The notes below the pieces were generated by a model. The model did no database searches. It was not told the origin of the DNA and saw only the letters and a program-made list of their open reading frames with translations. Both the position numbers and the translations under genes were made by a program. A DNA stretch of 64,000 nucleotides, from contig JAZRKP010000084.1 in assembly GCA_045646365.1 (NCBI GenBank), positions 117,955-181,954 of the forward strand, in the 5' to 3' direction. This document shows positions 34,613 to 43,053 of this stretch, one piece after another; position 1 is the first letter of the stretch, and each line of letters opens with the position of its first letter. The DNA is from SIG454 sp045646365. GTDB taxonomy: Bacteria; Bacillota; Clostridia; Monoglobales; Monoglobaceae.

Positions 34613-36748
34613 CTAAATCGTGTACGTCTTAAAATCTAATTCATATTCACCTTTATTAAGAGTCTTTTTCTCTCCATTCACTTCAATAGTAAAGTCAACA
34701 GGGGATTTAACCTTTATCTTTTCTTTTGTATATTCAACAAATACCCCTCGGCTGTTTGCCCTAACATTTTCAAGTCCTATAAAATGTGGTTTAATCAAAA
34801 CACCGTCAGGACTTATATTGATTCCTGCAATATACTTATATAGCCAATGATCAATTTCCGAGTACATGTGATGATTCAGCGATGCTTTCATTTCCCAGTC
34901 TTCACAAAGTGTTGTTGCGTCATTTAAAATCCAATATGCATAACTTGGATATGTGGGATTTGTAACCATTTTATATAAAACATCATCATAGCCATACTTT
35001 GCAAGAGCTGTAAAAATATATTTTGTACCCATAATTCCACAGTCTATATGATAATCATTTTCTATAACAAGTTCAGCCAGTTTTCTCGCCGCCCATATTT
35101 CTTCCTGAGGCTCTAAAAGACCCTGATAAATTGCACAGGCATACGCAGTCTGACCTGAATTTGCGATTTTTTCACCATCAATAAATTCAGTTCTTATCGC
35201 CTTTTTAATGTTTTCGGCAAGTTTTTTATAAAAGTTTCCATCATCCCCCAATACTTCACATATTTTTGAAACTATTAAAGCATCAGTATAAAAATATGCA
35301 GTTGCTAAAAATTTCACGCAAACCTTATCGGTATCTTCCGGAGAACACCAGTCTCCAAGACCGAAATCAATGAAATATCCGTCAGCTGAAGCAATCAAAA
35401 AATCAATATATTTTTTCATGCTATTGATATTATCTTTTAAAATCTCAGTGTCACCTGTATAATTATATACATACCATGGAATCAGAATTAAAGCACTGTC
35501 CCATGTTGGTCCCGGTGTTCCAATAAATCCCCAATGGTGTGATGTTGGAACAATTGACGGAATCTGTCCGCTTTTTCTCTGTGCATCTCTTATATCGCAT
35601 AGCCATTTTTTATAAGATGCAGTTATATCAAAATTCATTAATGCCTGCTCCGCCGAAAGATGAGCATCTCCCGTCCATCCATTTTGTTCACGATGTGGAC
35701 AGTCGGTTGGAATACTCAAGAAATTGGTAAGGGTTGCACGTCTCGATGCCTCATGAAGCTTATTTAACATTTCATCACTGCACCAAAAATCACCTATTTC
35801 CTTTATATCCGTATGAACAACCTGGGCTGTCACTTTTTTTACAGTAATCTCGCCTTCCGTTTCAATAAGTGCATATCTGAATCCGTGATAATTAAACACT
35901 GGATGATAGATTTCCTTATCTCCGCCCTTTAAAATATATATTTCTTCATGCTTCAAATCCGCTTTACGAGTATGTTCATTTATGTTACTATTATCAATTT
36001 CACCGTTTTCTTTGATTTTTTCAGAATATGTAATATGAACTTTTGCCCCACACTCACCAAAAACCTCAATTTCCACCCAACCGCTTAAGTTCTCGCCGAA
36101 GTCATAAACATTTTTATCATTAATCGAGACAGCATCAATTTCTCTTATAATTTTAGGATTAGGATAAATATTTTCTTTATAATCTCCTCCCGGAGGCTTT
36201 GCTATTGTGGCATTATGCCATTTTGAATCATCAAATCCAATACTCTGCCAACCCTGCATTTCCTTTCTTGCATCATAAATTTCACCACTTCTTACATGAT
36301 TATAAATAATGGGACCATCTATGGTTGCCTTCCAGGATGAATCGGTTATAAAATCTTCCGTTTCTCCGTCATTATACTCAACTAAAAGCCTCATTATAGC
36401 TTTTGGAGTATCTCTCCATGTTGCATGATTAAAGTTCCATGCGGTTTCTGCCCGTTGATTATAGCATCCGTTTCCAACCATAATACCAAGACAATTTTTT
36501 CCTTTGTTTAAAAGCTCTGTTACATCATATTTATTATATAAAACTGTTCTGTCAAATGAGGTAAACTGTGTTGTTAAAACCTCGTCTGTTACTTCTTTTC
36601 CATTTACACTATAAATACCATAGCCTAAAGCTATCGTATACATTGTAGCTTTTCTTATATCTTTTTTTATCTCTATTTCACGACGAAACATCGGTGATAT
36701 ATCATCAATAAATTTACCGAGCGTAATCCATTTTGCTAAAGAAATCAT
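34613..36748 (-). CDS. Alpha-L-rhamnosidase, GH78
   Basis: The start is ATG 36748 (MISLAKWITLGKFIDD) with GAGGAG upstream; the longer frame runs into the preceding gene and is rejected. The 711-residue product has N-terminal sandwich domains (NGCYNQRAETAWNF, YNHVRSGEIYDARKE), then an (alpha/alpha)6 catalytic domain with IPTDCPHREQNGWTGDAH, where Glu is the expected general acid and Asp part of the catalytic set. No signal peptide, so it acts inside on imported rhamnosides. It lies between the binding lipoprotein and a secreted GH-A enzyme. A decayed duplicate end lies at 32974. Confidence 0.9.
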   Translation of the reverse strand: MISLAKWITLGKFIDDISPMFRREIEIKKDIRKATMYTIALGYGIYSVNGKEVTDEVLTTQFTSFDRTVLYNKYDVTELLNKGKNCLGIMVGNGCYNQRAETAWNFNHATWRDTPKAIMRLLVEYNDGETEDFITDSSWKATIDGPIIYNHVRSGEIYDARKEMQGWQSIGFDDSKWHNATIAKPPGGDYKENIYPNPKIIREIDAVSINDKNVYDFGENLSGWVEIEVFGECGAKVHITYSEKIKENGEIDNSNINEHTRKADLKHEEIYILKGGDKEIYHPVFNYHGFRYALIETEGEITVKKVTAQVVHTDIKEIGDFWCSDEMLNKLHEASRRATLTNFLSIPTDCPHREQNGWTGDAHLSAEQALMNFDITASYKKWLCDIRDAQRKSGQIPSIVPTSHHWGFIGTPGPTWDSALILIPWYVYNYTGDTEILKDNINSMKKYIDFLIASADGYFIDFGLGDWCSPEDTDKVCVKFLATAYFYTDALIVSKICEVLGDDGNFYKKLAENIKKAIRTEFIDGEKIANSGQTAYACAIYQGLLEPQEEIWAARKLAELVIENDYHIDCGIMGTKYIFTALAKYGYDDVLYKMVTNPTYPSYAYWILNDATTLCEDWEMKASLNHHMYSEIDHWLYKYIAGINISPDGVLIKPHFIGLENVRANSRGVFVEYTKEKIKVKSPVDFTIEVNGEKKTLNKGEYELDFKTYTI

Positions 36749-36825
36749 ATTTTTATATCTCCTCAAATACAATATAGTTTGATAAGAACTTACACAATTG
36801 CCTTTGGATATCTCTATATATTCGG

Positions 36826-36848
36826 AATGGGGCAAAAAATGCCCCATT
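36826..36848 (-). terminator. Hairpin after the GH-A gene
   Basis: AATGGGGC (36826-36833) and GCCCCATT (36841-36848) form a strong stem three bases past the stop of the leftward GH-A gene. No T-run follows, so it may be a weak terminator or an mRNA-stabilising hairpin that lowers expression of the downstream rhamnosidase. Confidence 0.5.
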
Positions 36849-36851
36849 AAC

Positions 36852-39092
36852 CTACTTTTGCAATTGTATTTTCTTAATGTATGGTGAAAAGCTATCATCA
36901 TCCCACACATAAACACTCACATCAGATATATCCTCTGTAGAAAGTGTCTGTAAAAATGCCGGGTCATCCTGCGTAATGGTTTTAGTATAGCAGTTTGCAA
37001 AAACATTATCTTTGTATTCAGCAATTAAAACCATCGCTGAATCTGCAAAATTCCAAAAACCACTATTTCCCGAAACAGTTACATTTAAAGGATTAACTAT
37101 TGTTTCTACAGGCTGATTGTTTGCATCTTCAAATGAAACATCAATAATTCCACCCTCATCAACATACAAAGGTTCACCTGTTACTGTTAAAACAAAACTT
37201 CCTTCACCTGACACATCGGTATTATTTCCATACATATCATATAAGGTAACATTCTCTGAATCTGAATTTAATGTATAATTAACCTCAGTATTATCGCTGT
37301 TCCATATCATATGTATCGATCTTCCGTCAGCGGTAATAAAGCTATAATCATAGACAGAACCTGAAATCTTCTCATTTACAAGCTTTGAATTTGCAAGTAA
37401 TGTATTCCAGTTAGCCATAGCGAGATACACAGGCTTTGCTTCGTATGGAATATCTACCTTATACAAATCTGTTGAAGCACCCATTCTTACAAATCCCAGA
37501 GCATGCTCATAATCTGATTCGTTTGGCTTTTCAATTGCATTATACCACATCAGCTTATCCACTTCATTATAAAGCAAAGCATAATCCCTTAGCTCATACT
37601 TAGCCTGTTCAATTTCAGTATTTATATCTGATGAGTATCCTGTCTCTGTAATAATAAGCTCCATATCACCATAGCCATACTTTTCCATTATGGTTCGTAT
37701 ATTTTGTGTAATTGCCTTTTTATTGGATTCCTCAGGCTTTTTGGTATTGGTATAGACATGAAATGATAAACCGTCCATATACTGTCCACCGCCTGCTTTG
37801 AACACTTCATCAATCCACTCAAATGTATTATACGAATATCCAGACATAACATATGCCGCAGACACACCGTAGACAATGCAGTCCGGATTAGCTCTTTTCG
37901 CATTGGTATACGCTGCCTTCATCAAATCAACATAATCAGACGGAGTTCCAAAATCCTGGTTAAAGCGAGAACCATCCATATTATACTCATTTAATATTTC
38001 ATACTGATTTGTATATGGCATAGTTTGTTTTACAGCTTCATAACAATAATTTCCAAAGGCTTTTATATATTCCGGGTCTTTTGATATCCATATTTTATTA
38101 CCTTGTTCATCTGTATCAAAATAAAGTGAATTCGAAAGTCCTAAGATAATAAACGGAGTTAAACCTTTAGCTTTCATATATTCAAGCTCTTGTTTTTGGT
38201 CTTTTCTAAAAGAATATACTCCTTTTTTAGCTTCAAAAACGTGCCAGTTTAATGTTTCCCTCTGTAGATTATAGCCTGTACGCTTAAACAAATCAAGGAA
38301 TTTATCCATATCCTTAGCACCATACTGTTCATTGCCGTAACCGTTTTGCAAATGCTGCTGTATTCCCATGGAATAATTCATATTGTCTTCACCAACATTT
38401 ACAACAGAGAATCTCGTTGAAAGCTCACAAGATTTATTTGAAATCTTATCCCTTACAGTACATTGAACATTAAAAAATCCAAATTGCTTTGTGGCATTTT
38501 CCAGGCTTATTTTATGATTTATATCCCCTGTTCCGTTATCATTTGACTCATATTCTCTTGTGTCTTCATACACCAAAGCTCCTGATTCATCTGTAACACA
38601 AGTTACAATTTCAAAATCAGTTTTTAAATTAGGAGTCGATTTAATATTCATATTGAACGAAATATCCGAAGCATCAAAATATATATTCCCAAGCATATCT
38701 GATGATATTTCAATATACAAATCCGAATATTTCCAAACAGTTGTTACATACGCCCCGGTATCCCCTGCAGTATTTATTATAACGGTATAACCACCATCCG
38801 GACTATCCTCATCAAATGCAAAACGAAAGCTGTAGCTTTTATCTGCATTTGCATGGGTTTGCCAATGATAAAAAATGGTTTCGGGGGTATTTTCGGGAGT
38901 AATCATCTGTGATGTTACTCCCGGATATAAAACAAGAATGCTTATATCATCCCGCGTACTATCGGCAAATCCGCTTACAGTTGTAACCATATTTTCATCC
39001 GTTACCACTGACGGCTCATTTGCAAATACCGAAACACTCATTAATAATGTAACAACTGAAATTATAATCAAAAATTTTATTCCTTTTTTCAT
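36852..39092 (-). CDS. Secreted clan GH-A glycosidase with accessory sandwich domains
   Basis: A 746-residue exported enzyme. After the signal peptide (ends near VFA) come two sandwich domains, the first of a type shared with the next two genes. Then a TIM barrel (about 245-560) shows YEILNEYNMDG (acid/base Glu) and LIITETGYSS (nucleophile Glu). A C-terminal barrel-associated sandwich (VTLYDMYGNNTD) and the recurring module ending VSVYVWDDDSFSPYI follow. The barrel resembles the enzyme at 52701 and GH39/GH5-like families; the exact family and substrate are unclear. No wall anchor is seen. Confidence 0.75.
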   Translation of the reverse strand: MKKGIKFLIIISVVTLLMSVSVFANEPSVVTDENMVTTVSGFADSTRDDISILVLYPGVTSQMITPENTPETIFYHWQTHANADKSYSFRFAFDEDSPDGGYTVIINTAGDTGAYVTTVWKYSDLYIEISSDMLGNIYFDASDISFNMNIKSTPNLKTDFEIVTCVTDESGALVYEDTREYESNDNGTGDINHKISLENATKQFGFFNVQCTVRDKISNKSCELSTRFSVVNVGEDNMNYSMGIQQHLQNGYGNEQYGAKDMDKFLDLFKRTGYNLQRETLNWHVFEAKKGVYSFRKDQKQELEYMKAKGLTPFIILGLSNSLYFDTDEQGNKIWISKDPEYIKAFGNYCYEAVKQTMPYTNQYEILNEYNMDGSRFNQDFGTPSDYVDLMKAAYTNAKRANPDCIVYGVSAAYVMSGYSYNTFEWIDEVFKAGGGQYMDGLSFHVYTNTKKPEESNKKAITQNIRTIMEKYGYGDMELIITETGYSSDINTEIEQAKYELRDYALLYNEVDKLMWYNAIEKPNESDYEHALGFVRMGASTDLYKVDIPYEAKPVYLAMANWNTLLANSKLVNEKISGSVYDYSFITADGRSIHMIWNSDNTEVNYTLNSDSENVTLYDMYGNNTDVSGEGSFVLTVTGEPLYVDEGGIIDVSFEDANNQPVETIVNPLNVTVSGNSGFWNFADSAMVLIAEYKDNVFANCYTKTITQDDPAFLQTLSTEDISDVSVYVWDDDSFSPYIKKIQLQK

Positions 39093-39119
39093 TTAATTTC
39101 CTTACTATTAATCATTAAT

Positions 39120-40895
39120 TTAGTCTACTAAGTTTTTATCTTTCAGATAATCTACTATATACTCAGCAAGCTCCTGATGACCTAAATCCGTAGGATGCAA
39201 GGTATCATAATAATCAAGCTTCAAGTGAGATGTATCTATCCAATAATACCCGTTTTCTTCTGTCAATCCCTCTTGCTCGAAAATCTGTGGCGTAATATTA
39301 TTTAATGTATGCATTAAATATTGTCTTGTAGCTTTAGCCGCTTCATCTTCACGAGGTACTAAAGCCTCAAGATATAAAATCTTGGCATTTGGATATTTTT
39401 CTTTAAAATGCTTCAAATAATTACACAAGCTGTATGAAAAATCAAGTGCATCCGCATTTGTCTCTTTTTCTTCATCGCTTACGTAAGATTCACCTCTTCT
39501 TTGACCAACTCTGTCGTTTGCTCCTGCGGTAACAATTACAAAATCAAACTCATTATTGATGTTGTAATCAGAATAAATTAAATCATTTGAAGCCTTATCC
39601 ATAGGATAAATATCCGGATCGACCAAAAGATCTCCTGATTCGCTGTATTCAGCACCTTTTTGTACTGTACCATACATATTTACCATTGATTCAACACCAT
39701 GCCAATAAGCACTTCCCACTCCGTCTCTTAAAGCTATACCGCTCTTTGAAAGAGTTGTAAAATCTGCATCTAACATCATCGGAACCTTAAGTGCATAACC
39801 AAAGGTTGCAGATGTATAAGATGCTCCGGTGAAGAGCATATTTAATTCTTTTTGCTCCGGTTTATAAACCGTTGTTCCTGCTCCTACGGTTACGCCTATA
39901 ATACTATCAGCAGTTGATTCGCTCTGGAATAAAATCATAATTTCATTCATTCCTTTATTGAGATAATCAGCGTTCCATGCAGTTTTGCTAAGATTCAGTG
40001 TTCCGTCCGCTGAAATATGATTTGGAAGCCCTAAATCCACAAGACATTTTCCGTTAACATAAAGTGATTTTTGTTGAACAGTTTTATCCTTAAAATGAAT
40101 TTTTACATCGTCACCTGAAACCTTTAATCGGATATAAGAACGGGTCCAGTTAGCCCTCATCATATCTGTGCCATCCTCAGTTACAGGCTTCCATCTTCCG
40201 CCATATAAGATATATTCACTGTCACATGGTATAAAGGTTTCTTCTTCAAATTTTTCATATACAAGATTTGAAATATCTGAAGCTATTTCACAATCGTCAT
40301 AAACAGGAATCATATCTTTCCAGATAAAGAGTTTTATTTTGTCAGTTTTATCAGGTATATCTAAAGAGATATTCTCACTGTAAGAAGTTTCCAATAATGC
40401 ACTTCTGCTTATAAGATCTACAAGAACGCCATCTTTATCATAACATGCAACGAAAATTGAATACTCTTCTGCATCATATCCAAATACATTATCCATATTT
40501 ATCAGCAAATTATATAATTCTCCTTCTGTTACCACTTCTGTAGTAACATCAACCTGAATATATATATTATTTGCATAGTCATTAATGTTTACAAGCCCTT
40601 TTCTGTCACCGTCATACACATAAACATTGTATTCGCTTGGTGACATACTTGAACTGAACTTATATGTAAAGTTTTCCCCATCTGTTGTTCTGAGTTCATC
40701 TAAGAAAACAATATCCTCGGGATTTACCGAATTTACATCCGCTGTCTTTTTTAAACCCATTATTGTAGATATATTTGAGTCCTGTGGCAATGTTCCTTTA
40801 ATACAAACATTGCCACAAGAAGCAACTCCGTCTGCAGCATACGCTACCGTGCATACTGTAAACAAAACGAAAAATAAAGCTAATATTTTTTTCAT
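39120..40895 (-). CDS. Secreted SGNH hydrolase (carbohydrate esterase-like)
   Basis: A 591-residue exported protein. A signal peptide (ends AYA) is followed by the sandwich domain shared with its neighbours and the FxWD-type module (KIKLFIWKDMIPVYDD, about 125-205). A further sandwich (CE2/CE-type N-terminal jelly-roll-like, YVNGKCLVDLG) precedes the SGNH domain. There, MLFTGASYTSATFG supplies the nucleophile Ser (GAS instead of the usual GDS), VTAGANDRVG the Asn block and YYDTLHPTDLGHQE the Asp/His pair. It probably deacylates polysaccharide. The GDS-to-GAS change is unusual but the other blocks are intact. Confidence 0.78.
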   Translation of the reverse strand: MKKILALFFVLFTVCTVAYAADGVASCGNVCIKGTLPQDSNISTIMGLKKTADVNSVNPEDIVFLDELRTTDGENFTYKFSSSMSPSEYNVYVYDGDRKGLVNINDYANNIYIQVDVTTEVVTEGELYNLLINMDNVFGYDAEEYSIFVACYDKDGVLVDLISRSALLETSYSENISLDIPDKTDKIKLFIWKDMIPVYDDCEIASDISNLVYEKFEEETFIPCDSEYILYGGRWKPVTEDGTDMMRANWTRSYIRLKVSGDDVKIHFKDKTVQQKSLYVNGKCLVDLGLPNHISADGTLNLSKTAWNADYLNKGMNEIMILFQSESTADSIIGVTVGAGTTVYKPEQKELNMLFTGASYTSATFGYALKVPMMLDADFTTLSKSGIALRDGVGSAYWHGVESMVNMYGTVQKGAEYSESGDLLVDPDIYPMDKASNDLIYSDYNINNEFDFVIVTAGANDRVGQRRGESYVSDEEKETNADALDFSYSLCNYLKHFKEKYPNAKILYLEALVPREDEAAKATRQYLMHTLNNITPQIFEQEGLTEENGYYWIDTSHLKLDYYDTLHPTDLGHQELAEYIVDYLKDKNLVD

Positions 40896-40916
40896 ATCAT
40901 CATCTCCGCGTCTGTC

Positions 40917-42911
40917 TTAATTTTTGGAAATTTCAAAAGCATCTACTATGTTTCCATTAATATCAACTGTTATAATTTCCATTTTATCATTTAATACATT
41001 GATTTTTGAATACACCGGTGCTTTTGATTCTGTATTTATTACAATATCCATATAACTTGGTATTGCCGTCAGGTCATCATAACGCTTGTTAGCAGCTGCA
41101 CCCGGTATAAAATATACTGTACCTTCACCTTTTTCAACCAGCTCCGGAGTATCTGTTGAAACCACACTTCCTGCTCTCATAGGATAAGTTCTCGCAACCA
41201 TGTGGTCATGTCCCTGCAATACCAAATCAACATTATATTCATCCATTATCGGTTCTAATATATCACGCGAACCAAAATAACGCTCCTCTTTTGCAGGATA
41301 CAAGCCCTGATGAATCATTACAATCTTCCATGTTGCCTGTGTCGATGCCAAGTCCTCTTCAAGCCATTCAGTCTGTGCCTGCAAAAGCTTTAAGGTAGAG
41401 CTTGTATGCCAATCCGACCCTGAATTCAGGACAACAAAATGCACATCGCCATAATCAAAGGAATATACAGAGCCATCTATGTTATCGGCTACAGCCTGAT
41501 TATTACCACTCAGACTTACTCCTTCAAGATTTTTCTTTATACTTTCAGAAGCCTCCTCTGAATTGTTAAATCGTAGATTAAAATCCAATCCGGCATCATC
41601 ATAAGCAGTTTCTTTATCATCTCGTGTCTCATGATTTCCCACAATTGACATAAGAGGAATTTCCGGAGTATACTCTGACAGAGCATCAAAATATAGTTGC
41701 CACATTTGTGTACTGTATCCGGCATCAACAGCATCACCAAGACAAACCATAAATTTAGCATCTGGAATATCAGTCATCGCAACATCCATCAAATTCTGTA
41801 AAACATTGTAATTACTCTGGCTTGAACCTTGCGGATCTGCAAAAACAACAAATGAATATTCTTCGTCACTCATACCTTCCGTTTCAAAGCTATAATAATC
41901 ACTCCACGAATTATATGACAAATCGCCTATACGATAAATATATTCACATCCTGCTTCAAGACCCTCTACATCTGCTTTATAATAAAAATCATTTTCATGC
42001 TCTGTAAATGTTGCATTAACCTCATTATAAGACGTTTCAAATTCTTCGCCGTTTTTCGCATACTGAACTACCATATTTTCTTTTATGGTGTCAGTTACCC
42101 ATGCAAAACCTCTCGAACTTTGTGCATCACCCTTAAAGCTCATAACCACGCTTTTTAAATCAAGAGCATCACCTATCCCCATGCATTCTACGGGTTCACA
42201 AAGGGGAACAAGGGAAGTAAGACTCTCCCACACATATGCACTGATACAGGCTGTATCCCTATGCAGTTCTTCCATGGACAAACTGTATTTTACCGGTGCA
42301 TATGTATTTGCCGGAACATTTTTTTCTTCCATAGATACATTAAGCACTTTTCCGGTACTGTCATATTGAGTTATTAACATAACAACTTTCTTATCTGCTT
42401 CGGTATAATTTTCCATATAAGCCAATGCTGTTATATCGCTCATATCAAGTTCAATACTATCTACAAATACATATTTAAATTCAGGAGAAACACCTGTTTT
42501 CACAGCATTGAATATATCTGTTCCTCCAATATAAATATCAACAGTGCCATCAGTTCTTCCGGAAAATCTAAATTGAATATTAAACTGCTTCTCAACCAGT
42601 TGTACCTGCTCCATATAAAGAACATCCGAAGCATTAAGTGCATTTACATCAGTTCCAGAAGGAACTGCCAAAAGTGTAACGTATTGTTCATCACCCACTC
42701 TGTTCAGTTCCCCTGAAACCTTAACTATCCCTGTCATCGGATTAAATTGAGATATTATTCCGGATAAAAGGTAATTGTTTGCGTCCGCCGTATCCACATG
42801 CTCGTTGTCCAGTGCAGCAATGGGTACGGGCATTGTTGTAATGCTAATCATTATACATACAACAAGCAAATAAACTATGGATTTAAATCTCAACATATAC
42901 TTTGTTTGCAT
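40917..42911 (-). CDS. Secreted purple-acid-phosphatase-like metallophosphoesterase
   Basis: A 664-residue exported protein with GAGGAG before the ATG. After the signal peptide come the shared N-terminal sandwich domain (TGIVKVSGELNRVGDEQYV), an FxWD-type module (ISAYVWESLTSLVPL) and a purple-acid-phosphatase N-terminal fibronectin-like domain (FYYKADVEGLEAGCEYIYRI). The catalytic domain has VVFADPQG, CLGDAVDAG, VGNHETRD, IHQGLYP and LQGHDHMVA. It would hydrolyse phosphate esters outside the cell. In this locus it may release phosphate from substituted polymers or simply scavenge it. No wall anchor. Confidence 0.85.
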   Translation of the reverse strand: MQTKYMLRFKSIVYLLVVCIMISITTMPVPIAALDNEHVDTADANNYLLSGIISQFNPMTGIVKVSGELNRVGDEQYVTLLAVPSGTDVNALNASDVLYMEQVQLVEKQFNIQFRFSGRTDGTVDIYIGGTDIFNAVKTGVSPEFKYVFVDSIELDMSDITALAYMENYTEADKKVVMLITQYDSTGKVLNVSMEEKNVPANTYAPVKYSLSMEELHRDTACISAYVWESLTSLVPLCEPVECMGIGDALDLKSVVMSFKGDAQSSRGFAWVTDTIKENMVVQYAKNGEEFETSYNEVNATFTEHENDFYYKADVEGLEAGCEYIYRIGDLSYNSWSDYYSFETEGMSDEEYSFVVFADPQGSSQSNYNVLQNLMDVAMTDIPDAKFMVCLGDAVDAGYSTQMWQLYFDALSEYTPEIPLMSIVGNHETRDDKETAYDDAGLDFNLRFNNSEEASESIKKNLEGVSLSGNNQAVADNIDGSVYSFDYGDVHFVVLNSGSDWHTSSTLKLLQAQTEWLEEDLASTQATWKIVMIHQGLYPAKEERYFGSRDILEPIMDEYNVDLVLQGHDHMVARTYPMRAGSVVSTDTPELVEKGEGTVYFIPGAAANKRYDDLTAIPSYMDIVINTESKAPVYSKINVLNDKMEIITVDINGNIVDAFEISKN

Positions 42912-43053
42912 TTTTTCACTCCTCTTGAAATCTATCTCAAATTATTATAATCCAAGAACTTTGTTCAGATGCTATGGACTAGTTTTTCTTATCATCTGAC
43001 TATTTAAAACTTCTAAAAAATTTCTATTTTCTTTTAACATTTAATAGTCAGTC

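Noticed and set aside
36749..36916. 56-codon N-terminal extension of the GH78 gene
   Set aside because: It overlaps the end of the upstream gene, has no ribosome site, and GAGGAG sits correctly before ATG 36748.
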